Assembly: GCA_903924005.1 (NCBI GenBank)
Contig: CAIXZV010000563.1
Location: 1 to 6,737, forward strand
Length of the DNA stretch: 6,737 bases
From: an uncultured Chloroflexota bacterium
Lineage (GTDB): Bacteria > Chloroflexota > Limnocylindria > Limnocylindrales > CSP1-4
Reading direction: 5' to 3'
The translations under genes were made by a program, and so were the position numbers. How positions within the stretch are numbered: the stretch's first letter is position 1; each line of letters begins with the position of its first letter. Positions 1 through 5,739 of the stretch are shown here, piece by piece. The notes beneath the pieces were generated by a model that had not been told where the DNA came from, searched no databases, and saw nothing but the letters and a program-made list of their open reading frames with translations.

Positions 1-2
1 CC

Positions 3-884
3 TTCGCTTCCGCGCCGGCTCCCTCCCGTCGCACTGTCGTCGATCCAGGTCTCCTCACGTACCGGGACCGGGCGGCGCTCCGGATCCTCTACCGTGCAGA
101 CGTCGCCACGACGTCCCAGCTGACCACCCTCGTCTACCACCGCCGCCAGACCGCGCAGGAACGGCTCGCCCTCCTCTATCGCCTGGGGTACCTCGAGCGG
201 GCGGTCCTCCCTCCCCTCACCCGCGGCGGTGCTCCCTTCGCCTTCCGGATCGGCCCCAGGGGACGACGCCGCCTGCACTACGACAACCTCACCCGCGCTC
301 GGGCGGGAACCCAGCTCCGCCACAGCCTGGACGCCGTCGAGACCGTCGTCGCCCTCCTCAGGGCGCAGGAGCACGACCCCGACACCGCCCCCGTCATGTC
401 CGCCTGGCTCACCGAATCGATGTGCCGCAACACCCTCCACGGCGTCTACCCCGACGGGGTGGTCACGGTCCAGGGTGACCGGGGATCGGCCGTCCTCTGT
501 CTCGAGATCGACGAGGCGACCGAGCACGGCCCCGTCATCGAGGACAAGCTCGACCGCTACGCCAAGGCGCTCTACTCGAGGGTCTGGTGCGTCGTGTTCG
601 TCACCGGGACTCCGGAGCGCGCCCGCAGGCTCGCCGAGATCGGGCGCGGGCAGGCACGGCCCGGCCTGTCGGGCAAGGCCTGGGCGGTCCTGCTGCCGGA
701 CCTTCGGGATCGCGGCTACGACGCGCCGATGCTCGGGATGGCGCCAGACCGCGATCGTCTGGTCCTTCGCAACCTCCTGACCGACGCCCCGGACCGGCGG
801 ACCGAGTCCCCGGTCGGCTCCGATGCATGGCTGCGCCTGTTGGGCGAGGGTGGGGCCGAGGACCACGTCGAGGCGCTCTCGTGA
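3..884 (+). CDS. Replication-relaxation (Replic_Relax) family protein, 5' truncated
   Basis: An open frame runs from the window edge to the TGA at 882-884, 293 residues. It has no ATG, GTG or TTG before the conserved N-terminal domain, so the true start lies just left of the window. Residues about 20-65 (from TYRDRAALRIL to YRLGYLERAV) look like the winged-helix domain of the replication-relaxation family. There follows a LRHSLDAVE helix, then a core with YPDGVV, an LEIDE strand and DKLDRYAK. The D...ExD...K order resembles a PD-(D/E)xK-type fold; that is inference, and no nuclease activity is implied. Family members are common on plasmids and integrative elements of Actinomycetota and Chloroflexota, often near conjugation or integration genes, and their biochemical role is poorly known. 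The last four bases overlap the next gene (GTGA), suggesting translational coupling. The downstream integrase supports a mobile-element setting. Family call fairly sure; function not. Confidence 0.75.
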   Translation, partial: FASAPAPSRRTVVDPGLLTYRDRAALRILYRADVATTSQLTTLVYHRRQTAQERLALLYRLGYLERAVLPPLTRGGAPFAFRIGPRGRRRLHYDNLTRARAGTQLRHSLDAVETVVALLRAQEHDPDTAPVMSAWLTESMCRNTLHGVYPDGVVTVQGDRGSAVLCLEIDEATEHGPVIEDKLDRYAKALYSRVWCVVFVTGTPERARRLAEIGRGQARPGLSGKAWAVLLPDLRDRGYDAPMLGMAPDRDRLVLRNLLTDAPDRRTESPVGSDAWLRLLGEGGAEDHVEALS

Positions 885-1156
885 CCAGGCGCGATGGGCT
901 CACCCCCGGGGAGAGGACGCTGCGGTCGCGCATGGCAGCCTACGTGCTCCACTCGCGGTACGACCCCCGGCAGACGACCGCACCCGCGCGCCGCGCCTTC
1001 GCCAGCCGGTTCCTTGACCAGGTCGATCCCGACCGACGCCTTCCTGAGCAGGAGCGCCAGCGACGGGCGGAAGCCGCGAAGAAGGCCTACTTCACGAACC
1101 TCGCGTACCTGTCCGCCCGCAGGCGGCGAATGCGCGGCCGCGGGCGGACAGAATGA
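881..1156 (+). CDS. Small basic conserved hypothetical protein (91 aa)
   Basis: GTG start at 881-883 overlaps the upstream stop (GTGA), and the stop TGA is at 1154-1156. I chose this start because longer readings of the frame run antiparallel or out of phase through the Replic_Relax gene, and because the resulting N-terminus (LTPGERTLRSRMAAYVLHS) resembles a small protein family often seen in actinobacterial genomes. Visible features are an N-terminal helix, a RRAFASRFLDQVDP segment, an RxLPEQERQRRAEAAKKAYF stretch like the family's shared core, and an Arg-rich tail (SARRRRMRGRGR). It is strongly basic, with no signal peptide, membrane helix or recognised catalytic motif. DNA or RNA binding is plausible from charge only. 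Coupling to the Replic_Relax gene suggests the two are made together. The stop lies one base from the end of the opposing integrase frame. Confidence 0.75.
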   Translation: MTRRDGLTPGERTLRSRMAAYVLHSRYDPRQTTAPARRAFASRFLDQVDPDRRLPEQERQRRAEAAKKAYFTNLAYLSARRRRMRGRGRTE

Positions 1157-1157
1157 G

Positions 1158-2086
1158 CTACAGCCGGTTCCTGGGGCTCAGCGCCTTGTGGGCCGCCCGG
1201 GCCCGCTCGTCGGCGGCGCTGGCGCCGTAGCGGCTGAGCATCTGCCGGCTCTTCCAGCCCGCGAGGCGCATGAGGTCGCCCTCCTGGCCGCCCGCGGCGA
1301 GGTACTGGTGCGCGAAGGTGTGGCGGAACCGGTGGGGATAGACGCGCCCTTCGAGGCCGGCCTCCTTGGCCCGCCGGCGGATCATCAGCTCGACGCCGGT
1401 GATGGTCATCGGACCCCGCTTGCCGAGCCAGAACGCGTTGGCGTCATCCGCCTCCGGGCGGCCGGAGCGGGCGCGCAAGTACCGGTCGAGGTCCTTGGCC
1501 GCCTTGCGGTCGAACGGGCACGACCGCGGCCGGCGGCCCTTCCCGAGGACGACCGCGTACCCCTCCGCTAGGTTGACGTCCTCGAGTCGCAGCCCGACAA
1601 GCTCCGAGACCCGCATGCCCGCGTCGACCAGGAGCGAGAGGATGGCCCGGTCGCGGCGCGCGCCGAAGTCCGTGCCCTCGGTGACGCGGAACATGGCGCG
1701 CAATTCGTCCTCGGTCAGGACCGGCGGCGGGGTCTCGGGGACCTTCGGCGGATGAAGTCCAGCGGCGAAGCTGGCCGGGATCTCGCCCTCTCGGCGCACC
1801 AGCGGCCGAACTGCTGGACCGACCGGAAGCGGCTCGCAACGGTCGCTGGCCTCGACCCCGATTCCTGAAGCGCGACGAGGAAGCCGCGGACGTGGTCGCG
1901 GCTGATCGCCCCGATGGTGGACGGCCCGCCGGTCGCGGCGAGGTGCGCGGCGAACTGCTCGACGGCCTTGCGGTACGTCACGACAGTCGAGGGCGCCTTG
2001 TTGTCTGCCCGCAGCGCGAGCGTGAACGAATTGAGGGCGACGGGGATCGGCAGGGTAAGATCCGGCCGTCCGGGACGAGTTGGCAC
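1158..2086 (-). pseudogene. Tyrosine recombinase/integrase (XerC/D-like), split by a -1 frameshift
   Basis: Two minus-strand frames together give a 309-residue phage-type integrase. The first starts at GTG 2086-2084, preceded by GGAG at 2098-2095 (8-base gap). It encodes the SAM-like core-binding domain (residues 1-99, with NSFTLALRADNK, TVVTYRKAVEQF, SVQQFGRWCAE). The second continues as EGEIPAS...HPPKVPETPPP and the catalytic domain. Catalytic residues are all present: R159 (GMRVSELV), K183 (GKGRR), H252 and R255 (PHRFRHTF), W278 in the usual His/Trp place (LAGWKS), Y287 (SRYG). The join needs one missing base after the GAG at 1792-1790 (GAGAGG where GAGGAGG would be expected). 929 bases plus one gives exactly 310 codons. 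No convincing slippery heptamer is seen, so mutation or sequencing error is likelier than programmed slippage. The uninterrupted frame reaching back to 2153 has a nonsense, Arg-rich N-terminus. It would mediate site-specific integration or excision of the element. Confidence 0.85.
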
Positions 2087-2124
2087 CGTGGGCTCTCCGC
2101 GAATCTGGCGAATGCGCCTGCAGT

Positions 2125-2153
2125 ATTATGCGCTCAATCAGCGCTGTGCACAA
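2125..2153 (-). promoter_or_regulatory. Candidate sigma70-type promoter of the integrase
   Basis: On the minus strand, TTGTGC (2153-2148) and CATAAT (2130-2125) are separated by 17 bases. They match the TTGACA and TATAAT consensus at 4 of 6 and 5 of 6 positions. Transcription would begin near 2118, about 30 bases before the GTG start at 2086, leaving room for the GGAG ribosome site. The spacer contains the GCGCT/AGCGC dyad and part of the TGTGCACA palindrome, so a repressor could sit over it. Assigned by eye only. Confidence 0.4.
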
Positions 2154-2200
2154 GACGCGGCGAGGACTCGATACGAGTTACTCGCTCAATGTGAGCACAA
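2130..2200. repeat. Cluster of short dyads and a direct repeat between integrase and tRNA
   Basis: Four dyads lie in 67 bases: GCGCT-caatc-AGCGC (2130-2144), the perfect palindrome TGTGCACA (2145-2152), ACTCG-ata-CGAGT (2166-2178) and GCTCA-atg-TGAGC (2184-2196). In addition, GCTCAAT followed by GCACAA occurs twice, at 2132-2138 with 2148-2153 and at 2184-2190 with 2195-2200, with 9- and 4-base gaps. The position suits integrase arm-binding sites, an integrase or excisionase operator, or remnants of an attachment site. Which of these applies cannot be told from sequence alone. Confidence 0.5.
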
Positions 2201-2218
2201 ACCGGCATCACAACTATC

Positions 2219-2293
2219 GGGCCCGTAGCTCAGCGGTAGAGCAGGGGACTTTTAATCCTCTGGTCCTGGGTTCGAATCCCAGCGGGCCCACCA
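2219..2293 (+). tRNA. tRNA-Lys (anticodon TTT), CCA encoded
   Basis: A complete cloverleaf folds by hand. The acceptor is GGGCCCG (2219-2225) with CGGGCCC (2283-2289), followed by discriminator A2290 and an encoded CCA (2291-2293). The D stem is GCTC/GAGC (2228-2231, 2239-2242) with loop AGCGGTA. The anticodon stem is GGGGA/TCCTC (2244-2248, 2256-2260, one G-T pair). The anticodon loop is CTTTTAA with TTT at 2251-2253. The variable loop is 5 bases, and the T arm is CTGGG-TTCGAAT-CCCAG (2266-2282). It decodes AAA/AAG lysine codons. No clear promoter is visible just upstream, where the putative element edge lies. Confidence 0.96.
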
Positions 2294-2314
2294 ATCCCCC
2301 CTGTTTCAGAGCGT

Positions 2315-2340
2315 CCCCGTGCGGCCGACTGCCGCCGGGG
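2315..2340. terminator. GC-rich hairpin between convergent tRNA-Lys and cytochrome gene
   Basis: CCCCG (2315-2319) and GCGGC (2321-2325) pair with GCCGC (2331-2335) and CGGGG (2336-2340). This gives a 10-bp stem with a single bulged T2320 and a 5-base loop. It lies in the 51-base gap between the tRNA 3' end and the stop codon of the opposing cytochrome gene, the right place for a shared two-way terminator. Neither strand has a good T run after the stem, so it is not a canonical intrinsic terminator. Confidence 0.5.
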
Positions 2341-2344
2341 GTCC

Positions 2345-3478
2345 CTACTTGGCCGTGGGGACGTGGCAGCCGCCGCAGACGCCGCGGTTGTCAAGGCGCA
2401 GGAGCGCCGTGTGCCCAATGTCGTCCGTAGTCGACGGGGGTCCCGCCGTGGCGCCAGGAGCTGGCGTGGGCGTGGGATCAGCGTCAGGCGTTGTCTCTGC
2501 GCCCTCTCCCGGGTAGGTGACAAGCGCAGAGTTTGGCCCCATGGCGGCGGCCGTCCCGTGTGCCACATGGCAGCTCAGGCAGATGGGCACATGCGCCACA
2601 GCCTGCGTCACCTTGTACGGATCAGGCGCAGGGTCCGTGCCTCCCGGCGTCCCGTGGCAGATGATGCACGACCGCGTGTCGTCTGTGGCGATTCGGGTGG
2701 AGTGGCGATAGTTGTGGATGCTGTCCCCGGAGCTGGTGACGGCCGCCGTTGCGGTTGCGTCCATCCGGGTGTGGCAGGCGGCGCACCACCGGGTCAGCTG
2801 GGCTTGCACCTGGTAGTCCCCACCCGCGTAGACCTCGCCGAAGTACTTGTTATCGGTGCTGGTCACGCCGTAGACCTTGACGGTCTGGTCCGCAACTGTG
2901 ACGGGCCACTGGCTGGGCGAGTCCTTCGGCAGGCTTCGCAGGATGCGGTAGTTGCCGTTGCCGTGCGGGTCATGGCAGGAGAGGCAGCCCAGGGCGAACT
3001 TCGCGGGTCCGGCGCCGCTTCCGGGAGCGCCTCCGCCCCACATGGTGCCCGTTGCGCCATCCTTGACGAGGTGCATGCTGGTTGCCTTGCGCGACGTTGC
3101 CTGGCCCGACCAGGAGGTGTCCATCAGGGCGTTGACGAAGCCGCCGCCCCGCAGGCCGCGCGACGTGCCGGCCACCTCGCCGTCCTCCACGTTGGTTGTG
3201 GCGCCCACGCCGGCCGAACTGTGGCAGGCAAAGCACAGCGCCTGGGTTGGCGTCTGGCGCCCGCCGGACGCCGTGGTGTGGGCGCGATGGCACGCCGCGC
3301 AGGCATCCGCAAGGAGCGGACTGGTCCCCCCGCCGCTGCTGGCGGTTGTGTGGGGGCCGTTGTCTGCTGACGCAACCCCCGCCCCAAGCAAGAGCAGGAG
3401 GATTGCGAGCAACGCGGCTCGGGCAGTGATGATGCGTCCGATGATGCGCCCCTTACATACGGGGCCCGACACGGTCAT
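2345..3478 (-). CDS. Secreted seven-haem cytochrome c (doubled CXXCH / cytochrome c3-like)
   Basis: 377 residues from the ATG at 3478-3476. A basic n-region (KGRIIGRIITAR) and a hydrophobic stretch (AALLAILLLLLGAG) end in VASA-DNG, a clear Sec signal peptide with probable cleavage near residue 38. I chose this start for that architecture; the frame is open to an ATG at 3592, but that adds 38 unlike residues. Seven CXXCH haem sites lie at residues 60, 82, 165, 232, 271, 300 and 368 (CAACH, CFACH, CLSCH, CAACH, CIICH, CLSCH, CGGCH). The mature part has nine further His (for example DPHG, MHLV, IHNYRH, VAHG, IGHT), enough for bis-His ligation of all seven. A Pro/Thr-rich linker (about residues 330-352) precedes the last haem domain. 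The likely role is electron transfer outside the membrane; the partner is unknown. No ccm/ccs maturation gene or other respiratory gene is nearby. AGGAGG at 3497-3492 is 13 bases from the ATG, longer than usual. Confidence 0.9.
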   Translation of the reverse strand: MTVSGPVCKGRIIGRIITARAALLAILLLLLGAGVASADNGPHTTASSGGGTSPLLADACAACHRAHTTASGGRQTPTQALCFACHSSAGVGATTNVEDGEVAGTSRGLRGGGFVNALMDTSWSGQATSRKATSMHLVKDGATGTMWGGGAPGSGAGPAKFALGCLSCHDPHGNGNYRILRSLPKDSPSQWPVTVADQTVKVYGVTSTDNKYFGEVYAGGDYQVQAQLTRWCAACHTRMDATATAAVTSSGDSIHNYRHSTRIATDDTRSCIICHGTPGGTDPAPDPYKVTQAVAHVPICLSCHVAHGTAAAMGPNSALVTYPGEGAETTPDADPTPTPAPGATAGPPSTTDDIGHTALLRLDNRGVCGGCHVPTAK

Positions 3479-3526
3479 GCTCCGGAGGCGCCCTCCTGCG
3501 AGACACACCGGGATGCCGCTTGGCCC

Positions 3527-3553
3527 CAGATTTCGGCGGGACGCGAAAATCTG
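3527..3553. promoter_or_regulatory. Inverted repeat in the leader of the cytochrome gene
   Basis: CAGATTTCG (3527-3535) and CGAAAATCTG (3544-3553) are inverted copies with one extra A, around an 8-base GC-rich centre. They lie about 50-75 bases upstream of the chosen cytochrome start. A TAGAAT on the minus strand (3569-3564) could be a -10 box just before it, but no matching -35 is seen. A perfect GACTGG-gg-CCAGTC dyad (3572-3585) overlaps where an activator might bind. These are candidate regulatory or leader-RNA structures, or a weak terminator of the upstream dioxygenase gene. Confidence 0.3.
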
Positions 3554-3610
3554 ATCTGCAACCATTCTACGGACTGGGGCCAGTCTCTCCATCCCCCGAA
3601 CGGTCTAGCG

Positions 3611-4408
3611 CTATGCCGTCTGGATGGATCGCTTGGATAGGCCCAGGAAGAAGCCGTCGATGGCGGTCTCGGGCGCAGCGTCTGGCTTGGCCGAGGCGCC
3701 GAGGGTCACAAAGAGCGGCGCAAAGTGCTCAACGGTGGGGTGCGCGTACGGCATGCCGGGTGCCTTCTCGCGAAACGCGAAGAGCGTGTCGAGGTCGCCG
3801 CGGGCGAGCGCCTCGGCCGCCCACCGGTCGAACTCAACCGACCACGCCGGGCCGCCGGGCTTGCCGCTCCAGTACTCACCGATATAGGGAAGACCGTGCG
3901 TCAGGAAGCCTGAGCCCACGATGAGCACGCCCTCGTCGCGCAGCGGAGCCAGACGACGGCCAATCTCAAAGAGGTGGGCGGGATCCAGGTCCGGCATCGA
4001 GATCTGGAGGACCGGGATATCGGCCTCCGGATACATCGCGATCAGCGGGACCCAGGCGCCGTGGTCCAGCCCGCGGGTGGGCCGGTCAAGGACGGGCTCG
4101 TTGCCGGCCATCAGGGCCTTGACGTCGGCAGCCAGCTCGGGTGCGCCCGGGGATTGGTACTGCAGCTCGTAGAACTGCTGCGGGAAGCCGTAGAAGTCGT
4201 ACACCAGCGGGACGGTGGAGGTGGCGCCGATGGCCATGGGTGCGGTCTGCCAGTGGGCGCTCACCATCAGGATGGACTTTGGGCGGGGCAGGTTGGCGGA
4301 CCAGCCCGCCAGCTCGCCCATCCACGTGGGGTCCTGAAGCAGCGGCGGCGCCCCGTGGCCCAGATAGAGGGCCGGGAGGCGATCGGTGGAGACGGGCTGA
4401 GAGGTCAT
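3611..4408 (-). CDS. Class III extradiol ring-cleavage dioxygenase (4,5-DOPA dioxygenase / LigB type)
   Basis: 265 residues, the normal size for the YgiD/DodA group (about 260-270). I prefer the ATG at 4408-4406; an in-frame TTG at 4441 adds only 11 unlike residues. Metal and catalytic positions can be followed: H18 in LYLGHGAP, H52 in MVSAHWQT, H116 in LDHGAW, H171 in GSGFLTHGL, and H223/H228 in AHPTVEHFAPL. In the family, three of these His hold a single Fe(II) or Zn, and O2 opens a catechol ring next to the hydroxyls. DYDFYGFP-type (YDFYGFP, 70-76) and MPDLD (138-142) segments are also typical. The protein is cytosolic, with no signal peptide. The natural substrate cannot be read from sequence: plant and bacterial relatives open DOPA, many bacterial ones are uncharacterised. 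The gene lies 69 bases after the class V aminotransferase-fold gene on the same strand and may be co-transcribed with it. Its ribosome site is weak (GAGA). Confidence 0.88.
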   Translation of the reverse strand: MTSQPVSTDRLPALYLGHGAPPLLQDPTWMGELAGWSANLPRPKSILMVSAHWQTAPMAIGATSTVPLVYDFYGFPQQFYELQYQSPGAPELAADVKALMAGNEPVLDRPTRGLDHGAWVPLIAMYPEADIPVLQISMPDLDPAHLFEIGRRLAPLRDEGVLIVGSGFLTHGLPYIGEYWSGKPGGPAWSVEFDRWAAEALARGDLDTLFAFREKAPGMPYAHPTVEHFAPLFVTLGASAKPDAAPETAIDGFFLGLSKRSIQTA

Positions 4409-4477
4409 CGGGATTCTCAACGCGGTGGGACAACTGGGCAACGGTAGACGGGAACGCCGGGAGCCGCAACGAAGCGG

Positions 4478-5731
4478 TCAGTGACCCCGGATCCGACCGA
4501 TGAGCGAGCGCGGCTTGGCCGGCGCCCTGAGCCGAATGCGAAGCGCCTCAGCCAGCGCGATGTACTCCTCGGGCTGGTTATAGCGTTGGGCTGAGATCCG
4601 CACGATCGCTGTGGCGGGCTGGGCGCCAGTGGCCAGCGCCGCGGGTACCGGGAAGGGAAACACCGGCACCTCAATCCGCTCCTCCGCCAACAGCGACGCG
4701 GCAAGCCCACGCGTTGCCTCAGCCGTTGCGGGCATCCCCGGCAACGGGATGGCCGCCATTGACCCAAGCATTCCCGACGGCGCCGGCAGCTCCACTTCAA
4801 GTCGCTCGCAGATCCGCTGCCGTGCCTCGCGTGCCATTGCGGCGTTTGCGGCCATCAACCCGGGCCAGCCGTCGGGGTTGAGCCCGCCCACAAAGCGGAT
4901 GGCTGCTGAGAGCGCAAGAAACGGCGTGGGATCGCTTGTGCCGGTCCAGTCAAACGCAAGGCGGAAGCGCGCTCGGTCGCGCCGGTCCGCGTTGGCGCCG
5001 TGCGAGACCACAAGCGGCTTTGTCTCCGCGCGGACATCGGCACGGACGTGGAGGATCGCTGCGCCCTTTGGCGCACACAGCCACTTGTGCGCGTTGCCCG
5101 TCCACCACGCGGCACCCAGCGCGCCAAGATCCACGGGCACCATCCCTGGTGCGTGGGCGCCGTCGACAAGCGTGTCGATGCCGTGCTTGTCGAGCTCCTT
5201 GACCAGCGCCTCCACCGGGAGGACAAGTGCCGTGGGCGATGTGATCTGGCTCACAAGCGCAAAGCGCGTCCGCGGCGTCACGGCAGCGAGATACGCCTCC
5301 ACGACCCGCGCCGGATCGCTGATGGGGAAGGGGATGCGCACAATGACCACCGTTGCCCCGTCGCGGGCGGCCGCGGCCCGGAGCGCGTTGAGCGTGGCGT
5401 TGTACTCATGGTCACCCGCCAGGAGTTCATCGCCGGGCTTGAACCTGACTGACGCCAGCACCGTGGACACGCCGGTGGTTGCATTGGGGACGAACGCGAT
5501 CCCCTCCGGATCGCCGCGCAGAAACCCGCCCACCTCAATCCGGACCGCGTCCAGGTGGCCCTCGAGCTCGCGGTCGAGGAACTGCACGGGCTCCGCTTCC
5601 ATCCGGTCTCGCCAGGCCCGCTGCGCCTCCAGAACCGGCTCCGGACAGGCGCCAAAGGACCCGTGATTGAGGAACGAGATCTCGGGGTCCAGACGCCAGG
5701 GCGAGCGGTCAAACCGGTGACGGACGGTCAT
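4478..5731 (-). CDS. Class V aminotransferase-fold PLP enzyme, isopenicillin-N-epimerase-like
   Basis: 417 residues from ATG 5731-5729; an upstream in-frame ATG at 5794 would overlap the preceding gene and adds 21 unlike residues. The N-terminus FLNHGSFGACPEPV (20-33) is the substrate-binding opening typical of this group. Other marks are NATTG (83-87, cofactor phosphate), DHEYNA (107-112), the aspartate that pairs with the PLP ring nitrogen (D190 in LVDGAHAPGM), the Schiff-base lysine K216 in GNAHKWLCAPKG, VVSHGAN (241-247), WTGTSDPT (262-269) and a probable carboxylate-binding Arg (R378 in IVRISAQRYN). Relatives include CefD epimerase and many enzymes of unknown substrate, some acting as desulfurases or lyases; racemase, lyase or transaminase cannot be separated here. 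No beta-lactam genes are present. It starts 8 bases after the stop of the membrane-protein gene, so the two are likely one operon. GAGGAG at 5751-5746 is 14 bases from the ATG, with a GCGCT/AGCGC dyad between. Confidence 0.9.
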   Translation of the reverse strand: MTVRHRFDRSPWRLDPEISFLNHGSFGACPEPVLEAQRAWRDRMEAEPVQFLDRELEGHLDAVRIEVGGFLRGDPEGIAFVPNATTGVSTVLASVRFKPGDELLAGDHEYNATLNALRAAAARDGATVVIVRIPFPISDPARVVEAYLAAVTPRTRFALVSQITSPTALVLPVEALVKELDKHGIDTLVDGAHAPGMVPVDLGALGAAWWTGNAHKWLCAPKGAAILHVRADVRAETKPLVVSHGANADRRDRARFRLAFDWTGTSDPTPFLALSAAIRFVGGLNPDGWPGLMAANAAMAREARQRICERLEVELPAPSGMLGSMAAIPLPGMPATAEATRGLAASLLAEERIEVPVFPFPVPAALATGAQPATAIVRISAQRYNQPEEYIALAEALRIRLRAPAKPRSLIGRIRGH

Positions 5732-5739
5732 GGTGCGCT

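Larger units (their letters stand above)
1..2218. mobile_element. Probable end of an integrative element abutting tRNA-Lys
   Basis: The Replic_Relax gene, its coupled small gene and a tyrosine recombinase sit side by side, with the recombinase's 5' end 132 bases from a tRNA gene. This is the usual make-up of an integrated element's edge. Third codon positions are nearly all C/G in the left genes. The genes beyond the tRNA tolerate more T and A there (for example GTT, TTT and GCA codons). The left boundary is outside the window, and I found no second copy of any tRNA segment inside it, so attL and attR cannot be defined. The tRNA faces the integrase with its 5' end, which is not the common geometry, so the right boundary at 2218 is a guess. 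Confidence 0.5.

Noticed and set aside
229..780. Plus-strand open frame of 183 codons inside the Replic_Relax gene
   Set aside because: The product is Ser/Thr/Pro/Arg-rich and in a shifted frame; the frame from 3 to 884 has the domain pattern.
894..1571. Plus-strand open frame of 225 codons opposite the integrase C-terminus
   Set aside because: It overlaps the 91-aa gene out of frame and is antisense to the integrase catalytic residues.
1741..1775. A second frameshift in the integrase linker, since the first frame reads SPLDFIR here
   Set aside because: The catalytic-domain frame reads SFAAGLHPPKVPE, which fits the usual integrase linker, so one shift is enough.
1782..1800. Programmed -1 ribosomal frameshift in the integrase
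   Set aside because: No X-XXY-YYZ slippery heptamer and no clear downstream stem were seen, so a simple one-base deletion or read error is the better explanation.
2080..2430. Plus-strand open frame of 116 codons across the tRNA gene
   Set aside because: It reads through tRNA-Lys and gives the well-known false peptide with SSAVEQ and LGSNPSGPT; it is a tRNA shadow, not a gene.
2363..3370. Long plus-strand open frame (335 codons) opposite the cytochrome
   Set aside because: It is antisense to a gene with seven haem motifs and a signal peptide. The product is low-complexity Arg/Ala/Gly/Val-rich, as expected from a high-GC shadow frame.
4476..4486. GGTCA-g-TGACC palindrome at the end of the PLP-enzyme gene
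   Set aside because: Five-bp arms overlapping the stop codon, without a T run; too short to call a terminator or operator.
4611..5666. Plus-strand open frame (351 codons) opposite the PLP enzyme
   Set aside because: The Ser/Ala/Arg-rich product has no motif and mirrors a fully conserved enzyme on the other strand.
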